From NCBI GenBank assembly GCA_964368455.1, contig CAYJAZ010000003.1, positions 62,001-126,000 of the forward strand: DNA of 64,000 nucleotides, in the 5' to 3' direction. The stretch's first letter is position 1; every line of letters begins with the position of its first letter. Below are positions 42,504 through 52,252 of the stretch, one piece after another. Below the pieces are notes generated by a model. The model did no database searches. It was not told the origin of the DNA and saw only the letters and a list, made by a program, of their open reading frames with translations. This DNA is from CAYJAZ01 sp964368455. Lineage in GTDB: Bacteria; Desulfobacterota; Desulfovibrionia; Desulfovibrionales; Desulfovibrionaceae. Position numbers and translations under genes: made by a program.

Positions 42504-44432
42504 ATGAATAATAGAAAATTATGTTTTTTAAGGCTTGTTTTTTTACCGCAAGCCATGCTTATAGTTCTTTTTCTTTCTTTTGTTTTTTTAAGCAATGCTT
42601 ATGCTTTTAATGACGAAAGTTCGATTTCGCTCAATGACGCATCCACAACTATGAGCAGGCTTAATATTGAAAAAGAACAATTTTCTTTACAAAGTGAATG
42701 GTATTTTTATACAGAAAAATTGGAAAAGGAGGAGAATAAAAAACTTATTCTTGCTCTTGATTTAGATTTTAAAGAAGGTTTTTATACCTATGGTCCGCAA
42801 TATTCTTCTTTTCCAACTTCTTTTAATATTGCAGACGCAAAATACGATTTTTACTATCCGAGAGTAGAAGAAAAATATGATATTTTAACAAATAAAAAAT
42901 TAAAACTATATTCTAACAATATAAAATATTATATTTTATTTGATAATATTTCAAGTGTTACTCAAACAAATAAAATAGAGCTTAATCTTTCTTTTTTACT
43001 TTGTTCTGCACAAAATTGTATGCCTATAATGGGGACTTATCCTCTTAATTTACCTAAGCTTGATGAAGTTCAGGAATTGAGTGAAGTTTTCTATAATGAT
43101 ATAGTCTCTCACTATTCTTCTCTTGTGTTTGACAATATAAATATGAAAAATGCTGAAGTGTACAGCTTACAAACAGCTGAAACGATGAATTTATCAAAAA
43201 ACACTTTAAGCAATGATTATAGTTTTGATTTTGCAGTACAAACAGCATCTTCTAGTATTGAAGCTACTTCCTTTGTTTTTGCAGTAGTTCTTGGCTTGAT
43301 TGCTGGTTTTATACTCAATTTCATGCCTTGCGTATTACCTGTTGTAGCGATAAAAATACATTCTATCATGCAAAGTGCCAATTATAATGAAGAAATACAA
43401 GATGAGATGATACGTTCGCATTCATTGTATTTTTCATTAGGAATACTCACGCTTTTTACATTTTTAGCTCTTGTTTTTGGTCTTTTTGATATGATGTGGG
43501 GAGCTATTTTTCAAAATATTTATTTTATTATCTTTTTAGCAAGTATTATCTTTTTATTTGCTCTTTCTTTCTTTCACGTGTTTTCCTTGCCTTTATTTAA
43601 TATTTCAGCTCCTAAAACTTCATCAAAGAGAGTAGATTCTTATTTTCAAGGTATGCTCACAACCTTGATAGCGACGCCTTGCTCAGGTCCTCTTTTGGGT
43701 TCAACGCTAGGTTTTAGCCTTACTTTGCCATTACCTATGCTTGTTTTAGTCTTTTTATCGACAGGCCTTGGAATGGCTATGCCTTATTTGATTTTAGTCT
43801 TTTTCCCACATTTTATTAAATTTATTCCACGTTCTGGTAAGTGGACAGAAATAATGGAAAAAATTCTTGCATTCATTCTTCTTCTTACCGTTCTCTATTT
43901 TGTTTCTATTCTGCCTGATGATTTGATTATTCCAACACTTGCTTATTTATTGTCATCGGCTTTTTTTCTTTATCTTTATTCCTTTATTAAATACAATAAA
44001 CATGCCTTTAAGTGGGGGATTTTTCTATTTATTCTGCATGTAGCTCTTTCTTCTTATATTTTTGCCCCTGAAAGTGCTGAAAGGCTGAATTGGCAAGAAT
44101 ATTCTTATAATGAATTTAAAGAAGAATTAGGCAAGACAAATATGATTGTTGATTTTACTGCTGACTGGTGTCCTACTTGTCAAGTCCTCAAAGAAACAGT
44201 ATTAACTTATGATAAACTTAAAGTTTTAGTTGATGAATATGATATAAAATTGATACGCGTTGATATGACAAAATTTGATAAAGCAAATCAAGATTTCCTT
44301 GCTAGTTTAGACAGTGCGAGCATACCTCTTCTTGCACTGTTTAGAAAAGATATTTTTGCTTATTCGCCTATTATTTTAAGAGACATCTATACATTTAATC
44401 AATTAAAAGAAGAGATTGAGAATAATTTTTGA
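42504..44432 (+). CDS. dsbD: DsbD/ScsB-family thiol:disulfide interchange protein
   Basis: The 642-residue product has an N-terminal signal segment (ending near SNAYA), a periplasmic domain of about 200 residues with the cysteine pair CSAQNC as in the DsbD alpha domain, eight membrane helices with NFMPCVLPVVAIK and ATPCSGPLLGSTLGF (one membrane cysteine in each, the electron-transfer pair), and a C-terminal thioredoxin domain with FTADWCPTCQVLKETV. It passes reducing power from cytoplasmic thioredoxin to periplasmic thiol proteins, which could include the TlpA-like protein at 2333. All six key cysteines are present. The start ATG at 42504 lies 12 bases after a GGTGAT sequence, a weak ribosome site. 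Confidence 0.9.
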   Translation: MNNRKLCFLRLVFLPQAMLIVLFLSFVFLSNAYAFNDESSISLNDASTTMSRLNIEKEQFSLQSEWYFYTEKLEKEENKKLILALDLDFKEGFYTYGPQYSSFPTSFNIADAKYDFYYPRVEEKYDILTNKKLKLYSNNIKYYILFDNISSVTQTNKIELNLSFLLCSAQNCMPIMGTYPLNLPKLDEVQELSEVFYNDIVSHYSSLVFDNINMKNAEVYSLQTAETMNLSKNTLSNDYSFDFAVQTASSSIEATSFVFAVVLGLIAGFILNFMPCVLPVVAIKIHSIMQSANYNEEIQDEMIRSHSLYFSLGILTLFTFLALVFGLFDMMWGAIFQNIYFIIFLASIIFLFALSFFHVFSLPLFNISAPKTSSKRVDSYFQGMLTTLIATPCSGPLLGSTLGFSLTLPLPMLVLVFLSTGLGMAMPYLILVFFPHFIKFIPRSGKWTEIMEKILAFILLLTVLYFVSILPDDLIIPTLAYLLSSAFFLYLYSFIKYNKHAFKWGIFLFILHVALSSYIFAPESAERLNWQEYSYNEFKEELGKTNMIVDFTADWCPTCQVLKETVLTYDKLKVLVDEYDIKLIRVDMTKFDKANQDFLASLDSASIPLLALFRKDIFAYSPIILRDIYTFNQLKEEIENNF

Positions 44433-44592
44433 TTTTGTTGAAGCTTAATCTTCTTGCATAATGAGTGAAAAAAAGTTATAAAGAGCTCCTTAGACTGTTG
44501 ACAAAGTCGACAAGCTCGAAAACATAAACTTCAAAATACATGTAGAATTATCTACTTATTTGAAATATAAATAAATTCATAAAGGATAAAAG

Positions 44593-45669
44593 ATGGCAGA
44601 CATAAAACTTATGGAAAAATGTCAAGCTCCTGGTTGAGCTGCGAAAACCGCTCCAGAGTTGCTGGAGAAACTTTTATCAAATATAACAAAGATTCCTGAT
44701 CCAAGTAAAAGAATAATACATGGCTTTGAGCATAATGAAGATGCTGTGATTGTTTCTTCTGTTCCTCAAGGTATGGCATTAGTGCAAACTATTGATATAC
44801 TTACACCAATCGGTAATAATCCACGTTTATTTGGCCAAGTTGCGGCGGCGAATGCACTTTCTGACGTGTATGCTGTTGGTGGTAAAGCTTGGTCTTGCAT
44901 GAATGTGCTTGCCTTTCCTTCAAAAGAATTAGACATTGAAATACTTGTAGAAATTCTTCAAGGTGGCATAGAAAAAATCATTGAAGCAGAAGCTGTGCTT
45001 GCTGGCGGACACACTTTAGAAGAAGATGTGCTTAAATTTGGATTGAGTGTGACTGGTTATATTGATCCGCAAAATATTGCGAGTAATGCAGGTTTACGTG
45101 AAAATGACGAGCTTCTTCTTACAAAACCTATAGGTTCTGGCGTGCTTGCAACTGCTATTAAAGCGAATTGGAAAGGCCTTGATAAGACAGTAGAATTAGA
45201 GAATAATCTTTACTATTGGGCAACAATGCTCAATAAAAAGGCTTCTACTCTCATTCAAGAAATGCAATTAAAAGCTGCAACCGACATCACTGGTTTTGGT
45301 CTTGGCGGACACTTGCTTGAAATGGCAAAAGCTTCAAAAGTCTCAATAGAATTAGACTTAGGCTCTATTCCTTTTATGCCAGATGTGCTTGATTTTGCTG
45401 AGCATGGACTTATTCCTGCGGGCACATACACGAATAGAAAGCATTGTGTGCCTTATACTCATCATGCTTACAATCTTGAAAACGATAATCTTGTACTCAA
45501 GGCCTTGCTTGCTTTTGATCCGCAAACTTCTGGCGGTTTAGTTTTAGCAATTCCAAAAGAAAGATTAGACGAGGCGAAGCAAAGATTGAATATATTGAAT
45601 GTTGAACATTGGCATATAGGCAGAGTGAAGAAAAATAGTCTAACAAATGAACACCTTATTCTTGCATAA
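44593..45669 (+). CDS. selD: Selenide, water dikinase (selenophosphate synthase), a selenoprotein
   Basis: The complete gene is 358 residues long if the in-frame TGA at 44635-44637 is read as selenocysteine (residue 15). The start reads MADIKLMEKCQAPGUAAKTAPELLEKLL, joined without frameshift to KIPDPSKRIIHGFEHNEDAVIV and DILTPIGNNPRLFGQVAAANALSDVYAVGG, the SelD/PurM-like fold. Cys or Sec in the GU/CxxK motif is the catalytic residue in this family. A hairpin lies 13 bases after the TGA, as bacterial SECIS elements do. ATG at 44593 follows AAAGGA. It makes selenophosphate from selenide and ATP, for tRNA-Sec charging. A search that stops at the TGA would miss the first 18 codons. Confidence 0.95.
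44651..44667 (+). promoter_or_regulatory. SECIS-like hairpin in selD
   Basis: CTCCAG and CTGGAG form a 6-bp perfect stem around the loop AGTTG, starting 13 bases after the selenocysteine TGA. The G-T in the loop is in line with SelB recognition, though the bulged U of the E. coli element is not clear. Confidence 0.7.
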
Positions 45670-45719
45670 TAGAGATAATAGGTGAATAAGAAGAATATAC
45701 TTTTTAATTGAGGTTTTTT

Positions 45720-46862
45720 ATGGCAAAGAAAAAACAAATACAAAAAAATATAAATGAAGAAAATCAAAATTATAAGGACAGTTCTTCTTTTGATAATCCA
45801 TTTAAAAATATTGATAAATCTTCCTTTAGATCAGACAATAGAAAAGAACCTAAAAATGCTGTGAAAAAACCTGTTTATCAAGAAAAAATAGTCGCTCCTC
45901 ATACTTCTGATGCTTTTGAGAATGATGAAGATTATTTTCTTTTTGCTATGTCCAATGTAAATTCTGTAAAAAACAAAGAAAAATATAAACAAAAAGAAGA
46001 AAATGCATTTAAAGTCGAAAAAGAGCAAAAAAACGACAAGAAAACAGAAGATAAAACTAAAAAAGATGCACAAAATCCTCTTTTTTCAGCTGAATTAACA
46101 AAGAAATTGCAAAAAACAAAGGAAGAAAAAAATAATCTAGCCCATACTCTTCAAAATTCTTTGTCACAAAACATGCAAAGCACTTCTTTAGCTAATAAGA
46201 ATCAAAATAAGCAAAATAATTTGGCAAAAACTCAAAATAAGCTAGATATAAACTCTCAAACTATACCAGAAGATAATGAATATTTTGACTTCTTTTCGGC
46301 TGTGCAAGACGTAAAACCATTGGACGGCAAGGAGCGATTAGCACCACCAGAACCAGAAAAAATCATTGTTCAGCAAGATCAAACACCTTTATTGCATGAT
46401 TTTGAAGAGGGTAAACTTGAATTTTCTCTTTCTGCAAATGAAGAACATGTGCAATGTAATATTCTTGGTCTAGATTTACTTACCTTAGGTAAATTGCAAA
46501 ACAGACATTATAATCCTGAGGCTAGCATTGATTTGCATGGTTTTAATGCTAAAGAAGCTTTTGAAGCACTTATTCCTTTTTTTAAAAATGCCTATTATAA
46601 AGACATGCGTTGTGTGCTTATTGTTACTGGTAAAGGTTTGAATTCTTATGATAAAAAGTCTATTTTACGAGCGAAAGTTTGTGATTGGCTTATAGATATG
46701 CCATTTAAATATATCACTCTTGCTTTTTGCACAGCAAAGACAGAGGACGGCGGTGCTGGTGCTTTGTATGTTTTGTTGAGAAAAAGAAGAAAGAACTCGC
46801 CTGAAATTGCTTGGCATAGAATACCAAACGACTATGATATTTGGGCTGATTTAGACAAATAA
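45720..46862 (+). CDS. Smr-domain protein with a long low-complexity N-terminus
   Basis: The product has about 380 residues. The first 270 are dominated by Lys, Asn, Gln, Glu and Ser with no recognisable fold. The C-terminal 100 residues form an Smr domain: SIDLHGFNAKEAFEALIPFFKNAY, then VLIVTGKGLNSYDK (the TGKG motif) and AKTEDGGAGALYVLLRK. Smr domains bind or cut nucleic acids and are found in MutS2 and in ribosome-rescue nucleases. This stand-alone protein's substrate is unknown. The ATG at 45720 follows TTGAGG. It is 50 bases after selD and may be cotranscribed with it. Confidence 0.85.
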   Translation: MAKKKQIQKNINEENQNYKDSSSFDNPFKNIDKSSFRSDNRKEPKNAVKKPVYQEKIVAPHTSDAFENDEDYFLFAMSNVNSVKNKEKYKQKEENAFKVEKEQKNDKKTEDKTKKDAQNPLFSAELTKKLQKTKEEKNNLAHTLQNSLSQNMQSTSLANKNQNKQNNLAKTQNKLDINSQTIPEDNEYFDFFSAVQDVKPLDGKERLAPPEPEKIIVQQDQTPLLHDFEEGKLEFSLSANEEHVQCNILGLDLLTLGKLQNRHYNPEASIDLHGFNAKEAFEALIPFFKNAYYKDMRCVLIVTGKGLNSYDKKSILRAKVCDWLIDMPFKYITLAFCTAKTEDGGAGALYVLLRKRRKNSPEIAWHRIPNDYDIWADLDK

Positions 46863-46870
46863 ATACTAAT

Positions 46871-46907
46871 AAAAGAAAATCTTGTTTTAGGGCAAGGTTT
46901 TTCTTTT
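46871..46907 (+). terminator. Terminator after the Smr gene
   Basis: AAAAGAAAATCTTG pairs with CAAGGTTTTTCTTTT, with one bulge, just after the stop codon at 46862. Confidence 0.65.
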
Positions 46908-47065
46908 ATGATTTAGTTGTAGAGCTAGAAGAATAAAGACTATGGACTATTGAGTTTTTGAAAAAAAACATGTTTTTCTCTTTTTTTTATGCTTTAATTT
47001 CTTGTTTTAAGGTTGATATTTATGCAAAAATACTTTTTTTTACTTTTTTGTAATTTTATTCTTTA

Positions 47066-47094
47066 TTGACAATAACAAACAAAAATGCTATATA
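47066..47094 (+). promoter_or_regulatory. Sigma-70 promoter of the FecR/RTX-like gene
   Basis: TTGACA (47066-47071), 17 bases, then TATATA (47089-47094), overlapping TATACT at 47091. It is near consensus and is placed about 100 bases ahead of the ATG at 47201. Apart from this and the preceding terminator, the 46863-47200 gap shows nothing. Confidence 0.7.
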
Positions 47095-47200
47095 CTATAA
47101 GTAATGAGAACAAGCTAAAAGCTAATTTTAGTTTTTTTCTTGTCTTTTTCTAAAAAATTTAAAAATGTATCTTATACATAATAAATAAAATAGGTGATTT

Positions 47201-49210
47201 ATGCCAAATACGATAGAAGCAACCATAACCCAGAAAAATGGCGTTATATATGTAGAAAGAATGGGCGAACGTTTGTCGCTTGAAATAGGCGATGCTATTT
47301 ACGAGCAAGATCTCATTCTTACAGGCCCTGATACAGTAGCAGAAATTCAATACAGAGACGGAACAAAGTCTCGCCTTGCACCAGACACAGAAATGCGTCT
47401 TGTTGACTATGAATACGGCTTATCTGCTGATTCAGAAAACAGTTTCCTTGTTGATATACAAGAGGGTGCAGTAAGAACTGTGACAGGAGATATTGTAGAT
47501 CTCAATCCAAATGGCTTTAACATCACTTCACACGGAACTGAAATGAATGTTTTAGGTTCTGAAGTGCTTACAGTAGTGAGAAATGGCATTGTTGATCATC
47601 TCAATTTATTTTCAAAAAATGGAGTTATGGTTACATTGAACAATGTAACAGTTCCTTTGAAGAATCTTCAACTTGCTTCTTTTGATTATCGTAAAGGTTC
47701 AAGTTTTGAGTTTCAACAATTTAATCTCCAAGAAGCGAATGAATTTATTGATAAAAATGCAAAATTTCTTAATTTCAAAATCCCTCTCATGCAACAAAAT
47801 GAAGGCGATTGGGAGGATGTGTTAAATTCTGAAAACGAGCTTTCTATAGTTCTTACAACTCATGGCAATTCATTTGTTTCAGCCTTTATTCATCACAATT
47901 TGCAAACAGAAGGCGAAGATTTTGCTTTCAATTCAGCTGTTTCTAAACTTGTTCTTTCTCCTCTAGGTGGACTTCTTGAATTTTTCCCTACTCTTCTTCC
48001 AAATTTAGAAATAGCAAGCAAGATTTATCCTAAGAATGATCCTATTCTTGAAACAAATGGAGCATCTGATATTGTCAATAAAGTTTCCTTTGATACTTAT
48101 TCTACTGGCACTTTAGAACTTACAGCTTTAAGAGATGATGTCACTATAACAAATATGATAGGTGGCGAAATAAATCTTAATGATAATAACGACACAATTA
48201 CAATCACTAATTTTACTAATGGAACAATCAACACAAATGCAGGCAATGACTATGTAAAGATCACAACCTTTGGTGATGGTACAGATTCTACAAGTATGCC
48301 AAATCTTTTCTTCGATCAAGGTTCTAATGTTCTTGATATTGATAATTTTTATAGTGGGCGTATAAGCGTAATGGGTGCTGATGCATTAACAATTGACATA
48401 GGTGTAGTAGGTTTGAGCACTGGTGGTTTTGCTCCAGAACTTTTTGCTGGTGATGGCGACACAAAGATAGATATGACTGTTCGCTCTATGTTTACTGGCG
48501 TTCTCAACTTAGGTAATAATGACGATTCTCTAAAAATTACTTATATGGAAGACGGTTCTGTCTCTTTAGGTGCTGGCAACGATTTTGTAGATATTAATAC
48601 ATTTGTTTATGGTAATATCACTCTAGGTGCAGGCAATAATAATATGCTCTTAGGTTCTTGGGGAAAATCTGGATCTGGCGGGGGAACTATATATCTTAAT
48701 GAAGGAAATAATGTCCTTAGTGTTTTTGATGTTGATTTTAATGATGTAGTGGCAGTAACAGGAAGCGGTATAGATCTCTTGATAAGAGACGCCTCTGATA
48801 CTGAAAGTATTTCATCTGGTTCAGGTTCTGCTCACGATTTTGATTTTGAACTACTTGTTACTGGTGCTACAAGTGCAGATGACTTAAATTATGCAAATTT
48901 TGGCATTTCTTTTGGTACAGATAGACTTATGCTTGATAGCCGTTATTGGACTGAAAGTGGCGGTAGATTCCATTATTCTAATGGCTCAATAACAGCTACT
49001 TTAACTGACGATTCATTAACATACAATGCCGAGATTACTACAAGTGTAGGTACTGAAAATCCTCCATTTGCTGCATCGGTTGCAACAATGAGCATGGCTG
49101 ACGCTTCTATGGGAGTGGCAACACTTTCTTATAGTCCTATGCCTGCCTCTGATCCATCTGCAAACCAAGCCTATGAATCAACACTTGGCCATTATCAATC
49201 AGTGATTTAA
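47201..49210 (+). CDS. Large repeat protein with N-terminal FecR-like domain, probably type I secreted
   Basis: The 669-residue product has no signal peptide. Residues about 8-150 read like a FecR/retention-module domain: GVIYVERMGERLSLEIGDAIYEQDLILTGPDTVAEIQYRDGTKSRLAP, then DIQEGAVRTVTGDIV and NITSHGTEMNVLGSE. A middle region of about 140 residues follows. Residues about 300-540 form repeated Gly/Asn/Asp-rich beta units (NAGNDYVKITTF, GAGNDFVDINTF, GAGNNNMLLGSW) like degenerate RTX or beta-helix turns. The C-terminus is Ala/Ser/Met-rich and ends HYQSVI. The layout suggests a calcium-binding surface or secreted protein exported by a type I system, which is not encoded here. The exact role is unknown. 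Confidence 0.7.
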   Translation: MPNTIEATITQKNGVIYVERMGERLSLEIGDAIYEQDLILTGPDTVAEIQYRDGTKSRLAPDTEMRLVDYEYGLSADSENSFLVDIQEGAVRTVTGDIVDLNPNGFNITSHGTEMNVLGSEVLTVVRNGIVDHLNLFSKNGVMVTLNNVTVPLKNLQLASFDYRKGSSFEFQQFNLQEANEFIDKNAKFLNFKIPLMQQNEGDWEDVLNSENELSIVLTTHGNSFVSAFIHHNLQTEGEDFAFNSAVSKLVLSPLGGLLEFFPTLLPNLEIASKIYPKNDPILETNGASDIVNKVSFDTYSTGTLELTALRDDVTITNMIGGEINLNDNNDTITITNFTNGTINTNAGNDYVKITTFGDGTDSTSMPNLFFDQGSNVLDIDNFYSGRISVMGADALTIDIGVVGLSTGGFAPELFAGDGDTKIDMTVRSMFTGVLNLGNNDDSLKITYMEDGSVSLGAGNDFVDINTFVYGNITLGAGNNNMLLGSWGKSGSGGGTIYLNEGNNVLSVFDVDFNDVVAVTGSGIDLLIRDASDTESISSGSGSAHDFDFELLVTGATSADDLNYANFGISFGTDRLMLDSRYWTESGGRFHYSNGSITATLTDDSLTYNAEITTSVGTENPPFAASVATMSMADASMGVATLSYSPMPASDPSANQAYESTLGHYQSVI

Positions 49211-49231
49211 TATACTTATGATAGAAAAAAT

Positions 49232-49263
49232 AAAGCGTGGGCAAATAAACCCACGCTTTTTTT
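49232..49263. terminator. Terminator between the RTX-like gene and mntP
   Basis: AAAGCGTGGG (49232-49241) pairs with CCCACGCTTT (49250-49259) over an eight-base loop and runs into Ts. It can end both convergent genes. Confidence 0.85.
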
Positions 49264-49278
49264 TATGTATTAAATTAT

Positions 49279-49851
49279 TTAAAATAGAAGAAATTTAATT
49301 CCTAAAAGTATTAAAATTAAAGCTCCTATTCTTTCAGCTTTTTGGCTAAATCTTTCATCCACTAAAGAGCCTAATTGCACACCTAATGCCGAAATACAAA
49401 AAGTAGTGAAGCCAATAAGGCAAACAGCTAGATAAATAGGTAAAGTGTAATTATAACTATAGATTACGCCAATAGCAAGAGCATCAATACTTGTTGCTAC
49501 AGCCGCCAAGAGCATAGGGAAAAAAGCCAATGGATTTAATGTTTTTTCTTCATCTTGCTCATCTTGCTCTTCTTTCTTAAAAGTATTTTTGAGCATATTC
49601 AAACCCAAACAAAAAAGTATAAGAAAGGAAATAAGAGGAGCGTATTTTTCTATAAATGTCGTTAAAACAGAGCCTAAAAAATCTCCAGTTAAAGGCATGA
49701 GAGCCTGAAAAACACCAAAATAGAGCCCAACTATAACAGCTGAGAATACTTTATTCTTCTTTTGTATGATTTGTAAGCCAATACAGATAGATATGGCAAA
49801 AGCATCTAAAGAAAGGGCTATGGCTATGAGAAAAATTTCTAAATATTGCAT
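49279..49851 (-). CDS. mntP: Manganese efflux pump MntP
   Basis: The 190-residue product has six hydrophobic segments. The first repeat has IALSLDAFAISICIGLQ and FGVFQALMPLTGDFLG. The second repeat has LLAAVATSIDALAIGVIYS and GFTTFCISALGVQLGSLV. The paired D-A-F/L-A motifs in helices 1 and 4 are the metal-binding hallmarks of MntP. It exports Mn(II) across the inner membrane. The loop between the two repeats is charged (KKEEQDEQDEEK). In many bacteria mntP is preceded by a manganese riboswitch; none is evident in the 80 bases upstream. Confidence 0.93.
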   Translation of the reverse strand: MQYLEIFLIAIALSLDAFAISICIGLQIIQKKNKVFSAVIVGLYFGVFQALMPLTGDFLGSVLTTFIEKYAPLISFLILFCLGLNMLKNTFKKEEQDEQDEEKTLNPLAFFPMLLAAVATSIDALAIGVIYSYNYTLPIYLAVCLIGFTTFCISALGVQLGSLVDERFSQKAERIGALILILLGIKFLLF

Positions 49852-50000
49852 AAGTTCTTTGCGAGCTTAATCAAAAAATAAAAAAAGTAAAGAAAATTTT
49901 TTTCAATCAAAAATTGAGGATATAAAAATACTTGCTTATTTATATTTTTTCCTATAAAAAAAGCATGTTATTTATTTTTTTGAGTGTGTATAGTATTTTT

Positions 50001-50756
50001 ATGAATTTTTCTCTTTTTTTCTGCCTTCTTCTTTCATTCTTCCTTACTGCCTTGCCAAGCTATGCTTCTAATAAATGGACGCAATCTTATTCAAAAGCAA
50101 AGAATACACTTGAACAAAAAGTCTATCTCACTTCTCTTGAAAGAAAAACAATTTATTGCCAAGCACAGTTTTTTGAAGATAAATCTATTGCCTTGCCACA
50201 GGGCTTCACAACACAAAAGCATGTAAAAAGAGCAAATAAAATCGAATGGGAACATATAGTGCCTGTTGAAAACTTTGGTAGAGCCTTTACACAATGGCGT
50301 GAGGGCGACAGACTTTGTGTAGACAGCAAGGGCAAATATTATAAAGGCAGAAAATGTGCCCAAAAAACAAATGAAGATTTTCGCTATATGCAAGCTGATA
50401 TGTACAATCTTTATCCAGCTATAGGTGCAATAAATGCAAGCAGATCAAATTTTAATTTCACTCCCTTTATTAAAGAAAAATCTACTTTTGGTTCATGTGA
50501 AGTAAAAATCAATAATAAAAAAGTAGAAGTGCCTGAGCATTCACGTGGTAAAATAGCAAGAGCATATCTCTATATGGAAGCCAATTATAAATCCTACACA
50601 ATGAGCAAACAGCAAAGAAAGCTTATGTTAGCATGGGACAAACAATATCCAGTGCATAAAGAAGAATGCGTACGAACAAAAAGAATAGAGCAAATACAAA
50701 AAAATGAAAATCTTTTTGTGAAAAATCAATGTCTACAATTAAATTATTGGAATTAA
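50001..50756 (+). CDS. Secreted endonuclease I (EndA/NucM family)
   Basis: With the ATG at 50001 the product has 251 residues and starts with a good signal peptide (FSLFFCLLLSFFLTALPSYAS). The enzyme core has EWEHIVPVENFGRAF with the catalytic His of the beta-beta-alpha-metal motif, NEDFRYMQADMYNLYPAIGAINASRSNFNF with the metal-binding Asn residues, and a C-terminal RAYLYMEANYK. Endonuclease I enzymes cut DNA non-specifically in the periplasm or outside the cell. Two earlier starts (49932, 49965) would add a second hydrophobic segment, and none has a clear ribosome site. It is read divergently from mntP. Confidence 0.9.
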   Translation: MNFSLFFCLLLSFFLTALPSYASNKWTQSYSKAKNTLEQKVYLTSLERKTIYCQAQFFEDKSIALPQGFTTQKHVKRANKIEWEHIVPVENFGRAFTQWREGDRLCVDSKGKYYKGRKCAQKTNEDFRYMQADMYNLYPAIGAINASRSNFNFTPFIKEKSTFGSCEVKINNKKVEVPEHSRGKIARAYLYMEANYKSYTMSKQQRKLMLAWDKQYPVHKEECVRTKRIEQIQKNENLFVKNQCLQLNYWN

Positions 50757-50821
50757 TTTATTCTTCATTAAAACAATATGTTATATAAAGTTGATAAGTA
50801 CAAATTTTTGTATTTAAAGAC

Positions 50822-50850
50822 TTTACATTTGTTTATATAAAAGATATACT
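50822..50850 (+). promoter_or_regulatory. Sigma-70 promoter of the Slam-like gene
   Basis: TTTACA (50822-50827), a 17-base spacer, and TATACT (50845-50850), about 50 bases ahead of the start at 50902. The box pair is the same as the one found before hom. Confidence 0.6.
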
Positions 50851-50901
50851 TACAATTAATAAAATTATAATGGTGTAAATCCTTATTTAAAGGAGTTTGT
50901 T

Positions 50902-52227
50902 GTGAGAAAAATTTCTTTTTTATTTATTCTTCTATCTTTTGTTTTAGCTTTAAGCACTAATGCTATAGCACAAGAGACTCAAAGTCAATTAAAACAAGAA
51001 AAACAAGCTGCTGCACAACTTTTAGAAGATGGCAGAAGTGAAGAAGCTTACGAAGCTTATTCTCTTTTATTAATTGAATATCCAAGTGATTTAGGAATAA
51101 ACTTAGGCTATGCAAGATCAGCTCTTGCTTCAAATAGATATGGGCATGCAACAATGACTTATGAAAGATTGCTTGCACAATATCCTAATGAGCCAATTTT
51201 ATTAAAAGAATTAGCATACGCACTTGCTATGCAAGACGATGAATTGCGTGCAAGTATGGAATTAGAAAAAAATCCAAAGGCGAGTGCACAAGAAAATATC
51301 GATCTTTTAACCTCGTGGACACAAGAGCCAAAGCGTACACATATTAAAGGTAGACTTTCTATAGGTGCTATCTTTGATAGTAATATCAATGCTGGCCCAG
51401 CTTCTAGAGAAGTAACCTTAGGCGTGTGGGATGTGCGATTAAGCGAAGAAGCAGAGCAGCAAGAAACTTTTGCAAATTATATTGCTGCAAATCTAGATGT
51501 CGCACATAAATTATCGCAAGAAAGTCCATGGTGGCTCACAGCAACTCTAGATCTCTATGCTCGCTACAATTACGCATCAGAAGCAAATGATCTCAATCTT
51601 TCTTCTTCTGAATTTGCTTCTGGTAAAGTTGGTATTCGCCATCTCACAGAAGACACAATGTTTGAGCTAAACCTCACTTCACAAGTGTTTGATTATGCCT
51701 TCTTAGAAAATACCTTTTCAGTAGGGCCTGAAATCAACTTTGTTTATGCACTAAATCCAAAATTCCACCTCATCACAAATGCAACATACACTCACAGAGC
51801 CTATTCTGATAATTCACTCTATAATGGATGGTATTCATCAGCAGGGCAATACGCACGTATATTCATGGGTGACGCAGGGCATAATTTCACCTTCGGTGGC
51901 AGATATATAGGTGCAAATGCTGAAAAATCAAATTATTCTTACGACGGTTTTGAAGTCAGTGCAGATCTAACTTTCATACTCCCATACAACCTACGTTTAT
52001 CCACCTTCTTTGCCTACGGAGAAGAATATTATCACGGAGTTGCAAGTGCATTAGAAACTGAAAATAGAAAAGATACACGTATAAGAACCGGTGCAAGTCT
52101 CATGATACCACTTTCAGAAGCATGGGAAATCGTATTTGGTTATCAATACACTAAGAACGATTCCAATAGTGCACTCTATACCTACGATCAGCACATAGGT
52201 ACCTTTGCAATTTCATGGAAATTCTAA
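50902..52227 (+). CDS. TPR plus outer-membrane beta-barrel protein, Slam/DUF560-like
   Basis: The 441-residue product has a signal peptide (to about residue 23, ALSTNAIAQ), then three to four tetratricopeptide-type helix pairs (AAQLLEDGRSEEAYEAYSLLLIEYPSDLGINLGYARSALASNRYGHA). From about residue 160 a beta-barrel follows: KGRLSIGAIFDSNINAGP, a phrase typical of DUF560 proteins, many alternating aromatic strands, and a final AISWKF ending in Phe as outer-membrane barrels do. Slam proteins (now type XI secretion) place lipoproteins or soluble cargo on the cell surface. The gene starts at a GTG with AAGGAG upstream. The convergent FecR-domain gene at 53229 is a candidate cargo. Family membership is by eye. 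Confidence 0.7.
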   Translation: MRKISFLFILLSFVLALSTNAIAQETQSQLKQEKQAAAQLLEDGRSEEAYEAYSLLLIEYPSDLGINLGYARSALASNRYGHATMTYERLLAQYPNEPILLKELAYALAMQDDELRASMELEKNPKASAQENIDLLTSWTQEPKRTHIKGRLSIGAIFDSNINAGPASREVTLGVWDVRLSEEAEQQETFANYIAANLDVAHKLSQESPWWLTATLDLYARYNYASEANDLNLSSSEFASGKVGIRHLTEDTMFELNLTSQVFDYAFLENTFSVGPEINFVYALNPKFHLITNATYTHRAYSDNSLYNGWYSSAGQYARIFMGDAGHNFTFGGRYIGANAEKSNYSYDGFEVSADLTFILPYNLRLSTFFAYGEEYYHGVASALETENRKDTRIRTGASLMIPLSEAWEIVFGYQYTKNDSNSALYTYDQHIGTFAISWKF

Positions 52228-52252
52228 GAAATAAATAAAATAAAGTAAAAAG

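Noticed and set aside
44593..44658. selD as a pseudogene because of the early stop codon
   Set aside because: The TGA falls exactly on the catalytic Cys/Sec position, reading resumes in the same frame, and a hairpin follows.
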